From positions 6,634,001 to 6,698,000 of the forward strand of contig NZ_CP109130.1 of the NCBI RefSeq assembly GCF_035917975.1: a DNA stretch of 64,000 nt. The letters run 5' to 3'. The notes beneath the pieces were generated by a model. It ran no database searches, was not told the origin of the DNA, and saw only the letters and a list, made by a program, of their open reading frames with translations. Below are positions 33,981 through 42,477 of the stretch, one piece after another (within the stretch, counting starts at the first letter, position 1; the number at the start of each line of letters is the position of its first letter). The stretch comes from Streptosporangium sp. NBC_01756 (lineage in GTDB: Bacteria; Actinomycetota; Actinomycetes; Streptosporangiales; Streptosporangiaceae). The position numbers and the translations under genes are program-made.

Positions 33981-35167
33981 CCGAGGTTGAGGAGACTCTC
34001 CGTAGGACGTTCGGCCAGGCCGCCGGGCAGGCGCCCCGGTTGCCCGCCTTGCTATCTGAGCGGCTCGAGCGGATCCATCGGCGCAGGAGGCAGCGGGCCC
34101 GGATGGCGCTGGCCGCCGCGGCGGTCGTGCTGGTCGCGGGCGGAGCCGTCGCCGTGATGCCCGGCGGCGACACCCTGACGGTCGTGACCGCTTCGGAGAG
34201 GCGCTCCGCGACGCCAGCCGAGCACGTGGAGAAGGTCTGGCCGGAGGCGGTGCGGAAGGTCCCGGCGAAGGGGCCCGACGGGGCGTCGTGGCAACCGGAG
34301 AGGTTCATCGACGACCGTACGCTGCTCGTGACGGCTCCGGCGGGATTCGACCAGCCGACCGCCGTCTACGCCTACGATGTCGACGACAACTCGCGACGCA
34401 AGATTGCCGACCTGCCGTCGCCCGAGGGCACGTCGGGTTTCGCCAACGGTTTCGCCGTGGGCAACGGACATGTGGTGTGGTGGACCGCGACGAAGGATCG
34501 CATCGCACACCTTTGGGCCGTGCCGGTGGACGGTGGGACGGCAAAGCTCGTTGCCGACCAGAGCATCAAGGAGGGGGACGGCAGCGGAATCGACTCGCTC
34601 ACCGTGGCCGACGGCAAGATTATTTTCTCGCTCTACACGGGCGGGGTCTTCGCCGTCCCCCTAGAGGGCGGCACGGTGGAACCGGTCAAGGGAGGCGCCG
34701 GGATGCATCTGCTGGCCTGGCCGTGGATCGGCACGCCGGGGTGGGGAGGCGAGCCCCACGGTACCAAGTTCGCCCGGATCCTGAACGTGGAGACCGGTGA
34801 GACCAGAACTGCCGTCACCCACCCCGGCGAGGCGATCCGATTCTGCGGCGTGACGATCTGCCTGGGCAGTACCTCGGAACTCCAGACCTTCTTCCGGCAT
34901 CGGGACGGCTCCTCGCAGAAGATGGTGCCTGCCCACGTGGCCGGTTCGATACCGCCGACCCAGGACCGCTTCTACGTCTCGGCGTACGGCGATGAGAAGT
35001 TCGATGGCGTGGGACTGTACGACTTGAACACCGGCGAATCGGGCTATCTGGGCATTCGGGGGGAGGGCTCCACCATAAGCATGCCGTTCGAGGATCCGAC
35101 CGGCAGGCTCATCAGCTACACGCTCGGGAACGACCTTTACATGATCGATCTGGCCAAGATCCGGTAG
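33977..35167 (+). CDS. Single-pass membrane protein with beta-propeller-like ectodomain, putative sigma regulator
   Basis: 396 residues. A short cytoplasmic N-terminus (MTEVEETLRRTFGQAAGQAP) with basic RRRRQRAR precedes one membrane helix (MALAAAAVVLVAGGAVAVM, about residues 43-61). The outer 330 residues have repeated VAVDGGTAKLVADQ-like blades (AVPVDGGTAKLV, AVPLEGGTVEPV, LYDLNTGESGYLG), suggesting a six- or seven-bladed propeller. Translationally coupled to the sigma gene. The cytoplasmic part is short and lacks a ZAS zinc motif, so an anti-sigma role is inferred from position only. Confidence 0.8.
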   Translation: MTEVEETLRRTFGQAAGQAPRLPALLSERLERIHRRRRQRARMALAAAAVVLVAGGAVAVMPGGDTLTVVTASERRSATPAEHVEKVWPEAVRKVPAKGPDGASWQPERFIDDRTLLVTAPAGFDQPTAVYAYDVDDNSRRKIADLPSPEGTSGFANGFAVGNGHVVWWTATKDRIAHLWAVPVDGGTAKLVADQSIKEGDGSGIDSLTVADGKIIFSLYTGGVFAVPLEGGTVEPVKGGAGMHLLAWPWIGTPGWGGEPHGTKFARILNVETGETRTAVTHPGEAIRFCGVTICLGSTSELQTFFRHRDGSSQKMVPAHVAGSIPPTQDRFYVSAYGDEKFDGVGLYDLNTGESGYLGIRGEGSTISMPFEDPTGRLISYTLGNDLYMIDLAKIR

Positions 35168-35404
35168 CCCGCCGCCGACCCTCTCCTGGACAGGCCCGCT
35201 GGCGCATGGTCAACGCACCCCATCTCGTCACCCTGGTCCGGCGCGGACCGTGAGACTGAGCGGGCAGGGGATCTGTCGCCTGGGACGGCTATCTCGACGG
35301 GCGGGCGGGTGATCTGTCACCCGGGATGTCCCTCTCGACGTGCGGACGCGTCCGCGCTGCCGGCGACGGTGGAATTGTCGGAGTGGATCACTACTGTTCG
35401 CGGC
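35168..35404. other. Intergenic region with 41-bp repeat
   Basis: 237 bases. Contains two degenerate 41-bp direct repeats at 35270-35310 and 35311-35351 (GATCTGTCrCCyGGGAyG then CTCGACG in each). The second copy ends about 50 bases before the next gene and could carry its control site. No gene seen. Confidence 0.55.
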
Positions 35405-38134
35405 ATGTCCAGCCCATACCAACACCCCCCTCTGCCGCCGCACGCGCCGACGACGTCCCCCACGCCCGCCGGCTCCGTCGCCGAGGGGTCCCTCCGGACC
35501 GCCCGTCGTCGTGAACGAGCCGGCGCGACCGCCTGGGACGAGATCCGCGGGTTCGTCGACCGCCAGGATGCCTCCGCCGTCGCGGCCCGGGTCGTCGAAC
35601 TTGACGAGGCGGCGCGCAAGGAGGTCGCCCGCCGCCTTCCCGGATACCTGAAGGTGCTCCGCGACAGGCACGAGTCGTGGGAGGGCGTCGGCGACTACGC
35701 CGCGGTGCTCCGCGCGGCCGGGGCCGGGGTCCTTCCCGGCGCGGCCGCCGTGGCGACCTGGTTGAACCGTCGCGACTTCGCCTCCCGCTGGGGTGCGCCG
35801 TACGAGGACACCGACCGCATCATGGCGATCCTCGCGACCCGGCCGCCGGAGTGGCGGGCCGAGCTGGCCCGGCGGCTCGTGCTGAGGCTCCGGACGGGAG
35901 AGGACCGCGGTGTCGAACTGGCTCTGGCCCTGTTGCGGACGACCGGGATCGAGGCCCCGATCCACGACCCGCTGGTCGTCGGATGGCTGGAGACCGCCGG
36001 CAGGCGGCCGGTGCCGTCCGAGGACCCGCTGTTCGACCTCATGCTTCCCCGCATCTTCGACGCTCAGGGGGTGGGGCGGGCGCTGCAGTGGGAGAGCGGT
36101 CCCACCGGGCCGTGGCTGAAGGCTCTCTGCGACCTGGCCGCCGGGGACGCGGCGAAACGGCCGACCCTGCTGGAAGGGTGCGTCAGGCGGTTCCTGCTCG
36201 GTGGTTCGGCGCTGGACCTGCGGTTCTTCGCCCGCCTGCACGAGGCCCTCGACCCCGCGCCGCACGAGATCGAGCCGCGCGCCCATGACTACCTGCGGCT
36301 GCTGCCCGCCGCGCCGGGACCGGTCGCCGAGCTGGCGCTGCGGCGGTTGCGCAGGCTGGACGGGCTCGACCCCGCCGACCTCGCCGAGGCGTGGGAGGCA
36401 CTGTTCTTCCGGCCCGAGCGCAAGCTCGTACGCGCCGGACTCACCTGGCTGGACCAGCTCGTACGGCTCTCGCCCGAGCTGGCCGGGTCGATCGCCGGAC
36501 CGCTGGCGCTGGCGTTCGCCGCGGACTCCGCCGAGCTGCAGGAAAAGGCGGTGACGCTCGCGATCAAGCATGCGGGCCGGATGGGCGACGAGGGGCGTGC
36601 CGCCGTCGGTGACGCGCTCGGTCTGCTCCCGCCCGACCTCGGACGGCGTGTCCACGCGGTCTTCGGCGGTGTGGAGCCGGCCGGACCCGACCCCGATCCG
36701 CAGGACGGCTTCGCTCCGCCTCCGCTCCCGCGGCCCGATGGCCCGCGGCGGATGCCCGATCCGATCGGTTCCGTGGCGGAGACGCTGCCCCTGCTGGACG
36801 GGTCCGCCGGCTGGCAGGCATGGGAACGGCTGCTGGCCGGGTTCGTCGCCCTCGTGCACCAGGATCGCGAGGGCACGGCCACCGCGCTCAAGCCCGGCCT
36901 GGCCGGCCGGTACGAACACCTGTACGGGGGCGGTGATCGCTGGCACCGGATCGACCGCTGGAACCAGGTCGACCACTGGCTGATCGGTGCCGCGTGCTCC
37001 CTCACCGGCATCGCTCCGGTGCGGAGCGTCTGGAAGGACCGGCTTCCCGACGCCCGTCATCTCTGCCCGCCCGACCTGCTCCTGCTGCACCGGGCAGCCG
37101 AGATCCAGATGGCGGTCGAGGAGGATGTCGTCCCGCCGCTGCTGCTGTCCACGCCCACTCTCACCACCGGGCATGTGGAAGCGTCCGAGCTGGTGACGAG
37201 GATGGAGATCATCGAGGCCGCCGGGGCGAAGCCGCTGGCCGCGGACCTGCAGCAGGCTCTGCTGCGGCTGCCGGGGGAGCGGGATCCGGAGGCGGCCGGC
37301 CGCGCCGGGCGCCTCTCCTCACCGGCCGGTCGCCTGGTGGCCCGATGGCTGGCCGGGGCCCGGCTCGCGGACCCGGTGGTGGAGGTGCGCTGGTCCTATG
37401 GCGAGTACGGGGAAAGAAAGTGGTTTGAGGACGGCGAACCGGATGTCTTCCCCGGGGTGAAGCTCGTGCCGTCGCTGCACGCGCCGGCCACCGGGCTGCC
37501 GCTCGTCGACCGGGTGTTCGGCGACCCTCGGAGCAGCAGCGGGGTTCATCCGGCATGGTGGCCGTCGATGTTCCCGTCCCACCGGGAGGTGGCCGCCGCT
37601 CATCTGCTGCCTCATCTTCTGCACGGTGAGTGGGATGAGCCGAAGGTGCGGGTGAGCCACCTCCACCGGCTCGCCCGGCTCGACGGCCCGCCGGGAGTCG
37701 CGGTCTCGCTCGTCCTGGCCCGCCTGCTGGGCAACCCGGACATGCCCGAGGCAGTCGACGCCCTGTTGGCGATGGCGGGCCGCGGCGACCTGCCAGCCGC
37801 GGAGCTCGGCCGGCAGGCGGCGCTGCTGGTCGGACGCGACCAGATGAGGCTCCGTCATCTGACGGCGGCTCTGGAGTCGGCGTCCCGTCAGGGCGCCCAC
37901 CAGGAGGTGTGGACGGCGGTCGCCGCGGCGCTGCCGTCGCTCGTTCCCCGGCCGGGTCGCCGGCCGCACCACGGGTCCGCCGAGTTTCTGGCGCTGGGCG
38001 CCACCGCGGCGGCATGGTGCCGTGCCCGTGGTGCGATCCCCGAGGTCGAGGCCGTCGCGGCGCGCAAGGGATCGAGCAACCTGCTCCGTGAGGCACGCCG
38101 CCTGCACGAGCTGTTGACCGCGAAGGAAGGGTGA
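35405..38134 (+). CDS. DUF6493-like large helical-repeat protein
   Basis: 909 residues from ATG 35405 (MSSPYQHPPLPPHAPTTSPT). No typical ribosome site, so the proline-rich leader may be longer by in-frame codons. The body is made of helical pairs of HEAT-like character (ELARRLVLRLRTGEDRGVEL, LTWLDQLVRLSPELAGSIAG, LARLLGNPDMPEAVDALLAM). RIMAILATRPPEWRAELARR resembles DUF6493 proteins, which are uncharacterised. No membrane segment or catalytic motif. Followed three bases later by a gene with immunity-like domains, so the two are probably co-expressed. Function unknown; a scaffold or defence role is speculative. Confidence 0.7.
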   Translation: MSSPYQHPPLPPHAPTTSPTPAGSVAEGSLRTARRRERAGATAWDEIRGFVDRQDASAVAARVVELDEAARKEVARRLPGYLKVLRDRHESWEGVGDYAAVLRAAGAGVLPGAAAVATWLNRRDFASRWGAPYEDTDRIMAILATRPPEWRAELARRLVLRLRTGEDRGVELALALLRTTGIEAPIHDPLVVGWLETAGRRPVPSEDPLFDLMLPRIFDAQGVGRALQWESGPTGPWLKALCDLAAGDAAKRPTLLEGCVRRFLLGGSALDLRFFARLHEALDPAPHEIEPRAHDYLRLLPAAPGPVAELALRRLRRLDGLDPADLAEAWEALFFRPERKLVRAGLTWLDQLVRLSPELAGSIAGPLALAFAADSAELQEKAVTLAIKHAGRMGDEGRAAVGDALGLLPPDLGRRVHAVFGGVEPAGPDPDPQDGFAPPPLPRPDGPRRMPDPIGSVAETLPLLDGSAGWQAWERLLAGFVALVHQDREGTATALKPGLAGRYEHLYGGGDRWHRIDRWNQVDHWLIGAACSLTGIAPVRSVWKDRLPDARHLCPPDLLLLHRAAEIQMAVEEDVVPPLLLSTPTLTTGHVEASELVTRMEIIEAAGAKPLAADLQQALLRLPGERDPEAAGRAGRLSSPAGRLVARWLAGARLADPVVEVRWSYGEYGERKWFEDGEPDVFPGVKLVPSLHAPATGLPLVDRVFGDPRSSSGVHPAWWPSMFPSHREVAAAHLLPHLLHGEWDEPKVRVSHLHRLARLDGPPGVAVSLVLARLLGNPDMPEAVDALLAMAGRGDLPAAELGRQAALLVGRDQMRLRHLTAALESASRQGAHQEVWTAVAAALPSLVPRPGRRPHHGSAEFLALGATAAAWCRARGAIPEVEAVAARKGSSNLLREARRLHELLTAKEG

Positions 38135-38137
38135 CCC

Positions 38138-39025
38138 ATGCGCTCGAAGCATCACGAGGCGTGCCGCGTACGGCTGGCGATCGGCGACCTGGTCCGGGCC
38201 GCCGCACCTGCCGGTTGGACCGGTGCCACGGTCCGCTGTGCCCAGGTCGGCCGGTTCTCCCTGATCACGGTGGACTGCGACGGGGTGGAGATCGGCGTTC
38301 AGGGGCTGGCGGAGCCGTTCCACCGGCTCCGCGAGCTGTCCCATCGCGACGGCGAGGGCAGCTGGTTCTCCTGCGAGCTGCGCTTCACGCCGGAGAGCAG
38401 GGCCTACCGGGGACAGGTGGACGCCGACGGGTTCCCCTTTCCGGAGAGTACGGACGTCCCCGACAACGCGTCGCTGGAAGAACTGACGGTGTTTCCCCGC
38501 GACGCCGTTCCCGGTTGGCTGCTGGACGCGCTGCCGACCGCGGTCCCGGTCGGGCTCCGCGAGCCCGAGGATCCCTGGCAGCAGCTGCACCGCCAGAGCA
38601 GGCCGCCGGTGCCCGAACCGGTCATCTCCGGAGAGCTGGCCTACACGCCGGTCGGGCACCTGGCCGCCCACGGATTCGAGTTCAGGGGAGATCTCGGGGG
38701 GCCCACCGTCCTGCTGAACGAGAAGGCCGGGGGCGGTGGCGACTACCTTCTCTTCATCGCTCGTAGCGGCAAGGGCGACCCGCGCTACTGGGTGACCCGC
38801 GAGGACATGTGGGGCGCCGGCGGTGGCATCACCGCCTGTGTGCTCGACGAGCGGCGGCTCGTCCTGCACCTCACCCCCGAAGCGGCGGACGCCATGGAGA
38901 CCGAGACCGTCCTCAGCGTCGACCTGCACCTGGAGGCCGACGAGAGGGAGCGGCTCCGGACCGTTCTCGGCAGGATCCTCCGCATCGGAGGGCCCGATCT
39001 GACGCCTTCGCTCACCGGGCTCTGA
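38138..39025 (+). CDS. Two-domain protein, DUF600-like plus Imm10-like (immunity-type folds)
   Basis: 295 residues. Residues 1-130 (LVRAAAPAGWTGATVRC, LRELSHRDGEGSWFSCELRF, DASLEELTVFPRD, VPGWLLDAL) recall DUF600/YezG-type antitoxins. Residues 160-290 (GHLAAHGFEFRGDLGGP, GGGDYLLFIARS, VTREDMWGAGGGITACVLDE) recall Imm10 immunity proteins. Both assignments are by eye from sparse patterns. There is no toxin gene next to it; the coupled upstream gene is the large DUF6493-like protein. The 3' end overlaps the convergent nitroreductase-like gene by 14 bases. Confidence 0.6.
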   Translation: MRSKHHEACRVRLAIGDLVRAAAPAGWTGATVRCAQVGRFSLITVDCDGVEIGVQGLAEPFHRLRELSHRDGEGSWFSCELRFTPESRAYRGQVDADGFPFPESTDVPDNASLEELTVFPRDAVPGWLLDALPTAVPVGLREPEDPWQQLHRQSRPPVPEPVISGELAYTPVGHLAAHGFEFRGDLGGPTVLLNEKAGGGGDYLLFIARSGKGDPRYWVTREDMWGAGGGITACVLDERRLVLHLTPEAADAMETETVLSVDLHLEADERERLRTVLGRILRIGGPDLTPSLTGL

Positions 39026-39479
39026 TCCCGGGACGGCTGTCGAGGCGGTTGAGCGCGATCACCGGGATGACGCGGGTGGTGCCGGCCTGGTAGGCGGCGA
39101 ACGCCGGGTCGAGTCCGGACTGGACCGCGTAGAGGCGGTCGCGCTCGTCGCCTTCCAGCGGCACCGCCTCGGCGGTGTACGTCTCGATGTCGCCGTCACC
39201 GGTGCCGATGGCGACGGTGACCCGCGGGTCGGCCAGCAGGTTGTGGTACCAGGCGGGGTTTCTGGGTCCGCCCGCGTTGGAGGCGAAGACCAGGACCCGG
39301 TCACCGTCGCGCAGACAGACCGCCGGGTTGGTGTGGGGCCGGCCGCTCCGGGCGCCGGTCGTGGTCAGCAGGACGAGCGGGGCGCCCTCGAACATCCCGC
39401 CCACCCTGCCGCCGTTCGCGCGGAACTCGTCCATGACGAACTGGTTGAACTCCGCCGGGGTGGGTTGCCGCTTTGCCAT
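39012..39479 (-). CDS. DDN/F420-dependent nitroreductase-family protein
   Basis: 155 residues from ATG 39479, with AGAGG upstream. The split-barrel pattern is GAPLVLLTTTGARSGRPHTN, then GDRVLVFASNAGGPRNPAWY and HNLLADPRVTVAIG, diagnostic of the deazaflavin-dependent nitroreductase (Ddn) family, including the tyrosine/histidine block PAWYHN. Such proteins use F420 to reduce quinones or nitro compounds. Divergent from a MarR regulator 94 bases away, which probably represses it. Confidence 0.9.
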   Translation of the reverse strand: MAKRQPTPAEFNQFVMDEFRANGGRVGGMFEGAPLVLLTTTGARSGRPHTNPAVCLRDGDRVLVFASNAGGPRNPAWYHNLLADPRVTVAIGTGDGDIETYTAEAVPLEGDERDRLYAVQSGLDPAFAAYQAGTTRVIPVIALNRLDSRPGIRAR

Positions 39480-39533
39480 GGGGAAGCACCTCTTCGATAA
39501 CATCAGCAGGGAAAACAGTTTTGCTATGACATT

Positions 39534-39559
39534 AAAGCTATTTGTGAATGAAAGCTATT
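39534..39559. promoter_or_regulatory. Direct-repeat site between DDN and marR genes
   Basis: AAAGCTATT occurs at 39534-39542 and again at 39551-39559, 17 bases apart, within an A/T-rich island (39495-39560) that is unlike the surroundings. It lies between the divergent starts, about 14-40 bases before marR. Likely promoter/operator material. A true palindrome was not clear. Confidence 0.45.
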
Positions 39560-39573
39560 GAGCGGGGTGGCGG

Positions 39574-40068
39574 ATGTCAACCGGTGGTCAGGGCGCGGGC
39601 GGCTCCGGGCTGGGCGTCGACGACACGATCCGGACACTGCTGCTGCTCATGCCGCGGATGGTCGGACGGGCCAAGCGGATCCGGATCCCCGAGGAGCTCC
39701 AGTCGTTCTCGCTCGCTCCCCGGCACCTGTCGCTGCTCGCCTACCTGCTGTTCGACGGGCCGCTGGCCGTGAACGAGCTGGCGGCCCGGCTGGAGGTGGC
39801 GCCGGCGACGGTGAGCCTGATGGTCGGCGAGTTGAGCCGTAAGGGCATCCTGGAGCGGCGTGAGGACGAGGACGACCGGCGCCGGAAGATCGTGAGCATC
39901 GCCGACGCGCACCGGCCCGCGATCGACGGCTGGCTGGGACAGGGTGCCGGCGCCTGGCGCAAGGCGCTGGAGCCGTTGACGGCGGACCAGCGGCGGATGT
40001 TCGTCGACACGCTGGCCGCGTATGAGCGTGGAATCACCGGGGAACGGGAGGACGAGAGCCCCGCGTAA
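39574..40068 (+). CDS. MarR family transcriptional regulator
   Basis: 164 residues. Winged helix-turn-helix in LAVNELAARLEVAPATVSLM then VGELSRKGILERREDEDDRR, with the DxRxR-type wing (DEDDRRRKIVSI). Helices at both ends form the dimer interface. The glycine-rich N-terminal leader (MSTGGQGAGGSGLG) is probably disordered. Divergent from the DDN-family gene, its likely target. Confidence 0.9.
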   Translation: MSTGGQGAGGSGLGVDDTIRTLLLLMPRMVGRAKRIRIPEELQSFSLAPRHLSLLAYLLFDGPLAVNELAARLEVAPATVSLMVGELSRKGILERREDEDDRRRKIVSIADAHRPAIDGWLGQGAGAWRKALEPLTADQRRMFVDTLAAYERGITGEREDESPA

Positions 40069-40224
40069 GCGGTCTTCCGGATGATCCGTGATGCTCGGAA
40101 CGGGGCGTTTGGAGATCCCGAAGGAGGGCCTGCCTCCACCACCTGACGTGCCTCGGCGCAGATCGGTGATCGGAACGTCAGGGCGGCGGTACGGCCGGTG
40201 ATGGACACGGGACGGCGGGCCGGA
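40069..40224. other. Convergent gap, nothing recognised
   Basis: 156 bases between the convergent marR and CU044_5270-type genes. No clear hairpin with T-run, repeat or coding remnant was seen. Confidence 0.5.
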
Positions 40225-41238
40225 CTAGGGAAGTTCCGGGGCGGCGGGCTCGTCGTCCGTCCAGCCCGCCTCCAGGACCACCTCGACCTTCTCTCCCGCC
40301 GTTCCCGGCCCGCCCGTGTCGGTGGAGGACAGCACCCGGGAGCTGGCCGGGTCGATGATCAGCGTCCGCTGGACGGTCGCAGTGGTCCGCACGGTGAAGG
40401 AGAACGCGGCCCCCGCCCGGCCCCGCTCGTCCGTGGTCGTGCCCAGGTAACGGACGTTCGGCAGTTCCGCGAGAGCCCGGTAGGCGGCCGCGCGCACGTC
40501 GGGTGGTGACGGCTTGCTCCACAGCAGGCCACTGAGCGCGTCCGCCACGACCCCGTCGACCGAGCCGGCCGGTACATCCCGCACCACCTCGGCGACCCGG
40601 TTCTTCAGAGCCGCGGGATCGGCCGGCAGCCCCTGGATCTCCCCGATGCCCATCTCATGCCCGGCCATGCTGAAGGGCGCCCTGCCGGTGACGGCGTTGA
40701 GGAGGCCTTTGCCCGGCGCGGTGGACAGCTGCCGGTCCGCCCACTCGGTGGGGGAGCCGTCGCGGCGCCAGGCCTCCGTGTCGGCCGGGCTCTCTGGTCG
40801 TGCCCCCAGCGTCCGGGAGCCGGCCCACATCCGGCCGTCGGCCGCGACCCACTGCTCGGTGAGCCGCGACTCCACCACCCGGTAACGGTTCCCGCCCCTC
40901 CCCAGGGGCTCCGGGTAGGTCCGCCGGTGCAGCTTCCTGACACGCCAGTAGCCGTGTGCCGTCGCCGGGTCCGACTCCGCCCTGGTCGCCGCCGTGAGAA
41001 GGATCGACCGCCCGGAGATCTCCGTGGCCCGGTCCGGCGGACCCGTCTCCCCGGTCATTCCCGGAAACGCGATCGCCACCGCCGTCGCCGCGGCGGCGAG
41101 GCCGGTGACCGCCACCGTCCACGGCAGCCGCCGGCGGCGCCGGAATTCGGTCTCCAGCCGCCTCCGCACCCTGGTCTCCAGGAGCGGATCGGCAGGCGGC
41201 TCGCCGTACAGTTCGCGGACCTTCTCCAGCTCATCCAC
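40225..41238 (-). CDS. CU044_5270 family membrane protein
   Basis: 337 residues. N-terminal cytoplasmic part (MDELEKVRELYGEPPADPLL, then basic RRRRRLPW), one membrane helix (VAVTGLAAAATAVAIAF, about residues 42-58) and an extracytoplasmic domain with GYWRVRKLHRRTYPEP and a C-terminal RTLIIDPASSRVL. This is the family regularly paired with an ECF sigma factor in actinobacteria. The sigma gene precedes it here with an eight-base overlap. It is presumed to regulate or sense for that sigma factor; the mechanism is not established. Confidence 0.87.
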   Translation of the reverse strand: MDELEKVRELYGEPPADPLLETRVRRRLETEFRRRRRLPWTVAVTGLAAAATAVAIAFPGMTGETGPPDRATEISGRSILLTAATRAESDPATAHGYWRVRKLHRRTYPEPLGRGGNRYRVVESRLTEQWVAADGRMWAGSRTLGARPESPADTEAWRRDGSPTEWADRQLSTAPGKGLLNAVTGRAPFSMAGHEMGIGEIQGLPADPAALKNRVAEVVRDVPAGSVDGVVADALSGLLWSKPSPPDVRAAAYRALAELPNVRYLGTTTDERGRAGAAFSFTVRTTATVQRTLIIDPASSRVLSSTDTGGPGTAGEKVEVVLEAGWTDDEPAAPELP

Positions 41239-41833
41239 GGTCGGCCTCCTCGGGTTCGAGCATCGGGTTGGTGTCGCCCAGCGCGGCGCGCAGCTTCTTT
41301 CTGGCCCGGTTCAACCGCGACCCGACGGTCCCGTACGGGATGCCCAGGGCGGTGGCGATCTCCTCATGGCTCAGTCCGGCCAGGGCCACGAGGAGCAGGA
41401 CGTCGCGGTCCCGTTGGTGGAGCCCGGCCAGAGCCGTCGCCAGGCTCGGTCGCAGGCTCTCCGCACTGACCTGTGCGGCGACCCGCTCCTCGTGCCCCGC
41501 GGCGTCGGATTCCAGACCGTAGCGTCCGAGTGCGCGCAGCGTGCGCACCTCGACGCGGCGCTGCCTGCCGATGAGGTTGGTGGCGATGCCGTACAGCCAC
41601 GCCCGCACACCGGCACGGGACGGGTCGTAACGCCCTCGCTTGCGGAACGCGGTGAGGAAGGTCTCCGCGACGATGTCCTCCGCGCTGTCGCCACCGAGTC
41701 TCTGCGTGACGTAGCGGTTGATCTCGCCGCCGTAGCGATCGAAGATCGCACCGAACCGTTCGGGCTCGTCGAGGGAGAGCCGGACGGCCTCGGCGTCCCC
41801 CACCGGATGAGCGGCCTGGAACATCATGGTCAC
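41231..41833 (-). CDS. ECF-type RNA polymerase sigma factor
   Basis: 200 residues. Region 2 is FGAIFDRYGGEINRYVTQRL with DSAEDIVAETFLTAFRKRGR, then ARAWLYGIATNLIGRQRR. Region 4 is LHQRDRDVLLLVALAGLSHE with EIATALGIPYGTVGSRLNRA. Two in-frame ATGs (41833 and 41827/41824) could serve as start. Coupled to the CU044_5270-family gene. Target promoters unknown. Confidence 0.92.
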   Translation of the reverse strand: MTMMFQAAHPVGDAEAVRLSLDEPERFGAIFDRYGGEINRYVTQRLGGDSAEDIVAETFLTAFRKRGRYDPSRAGVRAWLYGIATNLIGRQRRVEVRTLRALGRYGLESDAAGHEERVAAQVSAESLRPSLATALAGLHQRDRDVLLLVALAGLSHEEIATALGIPYGTVGSRLNRARKKLRAALGDTNPMLEPEEADRG

Positions 41834-42477
41834 AATGGTCTCTCCGTCATGCGCACCCTTTCTGACGTGACAGGTGGTCCCTCTTTATCGCCCGATCCGC
41901 CGATCTGCTTTCACGGCCGGTGGAGCTGCTCCAGCATCCCCGGCGATCTGCTTTCACGGCCGGCGGAGCTGCTCCAGCGCCCCCGGAGCCGGTCGGGACT
42001 CTCTCCGCCCCGTTCGGCCGGCCGCCGAGCGCGTCGTAGGTCGTGGGACGCGGAGTCCGGCATCCATCACCCTTTCGGCGGCACCGTGGGGAGCCTGATG
42101 TGGCCCGGCGACATACCGGCCGGAGGCGATCTCACCCTCACGTCCGTCACCCCTGCTCCGGCCCACCCGTGACCGGCGCGGTCCACGCCGTACGGAACCG
42201 TACCGAAGGAGCGTGAACAGCGAGAACTTCCGGAGGTCGTCCCGGGCCGGCCGACCGGGCGGGTGGCGGCTCCCACGGGACGGCTCCCGCCGCCGCCCTG
42301 GCCGCCGGCCCTCGTGACACGGCCGGATGGCCCGGCCTAACATCACTTCCCCGCGGGTTGTGGGGACGCCGCACATGGACCCGCCATGGCGCTTCTCCTA
42401 GCCTTTCGGCCAATGCGGTCAGGTTAACCGCCTGAACTTTCCCCGATCTCCTCGATGACGGCAGAAAAGAGTTGACC
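41834..42477. other. Intergenic control region upstream of liv operon
   Basis: 644 bases with divergent genes on either side. Holds the 35-bp direct repeats described separately (41901-41978) and, at 42340-42477, the leader of the substrate-binding protein gene. Open frames here are short or antisense and have no recognisable family. Promoters for the sigma gene and the liv operon should lie here. Confidence 0.5.
41901..41978 (+). repeat. 35-bp direct repeat, two copies
   Basis: The copies at 41901-41935 and 41944-41978 begin CGATCTGCTTTCACGGCCGG and end GGAGCTGCTCCAGC, with one mismatch between them and a 43-base period. Each copy contains the dyad GGAGCTGCTCC. Located 70-145 bases upstream of the sigma gene start, so possibly regulatory. 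Confidence 0.8.
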
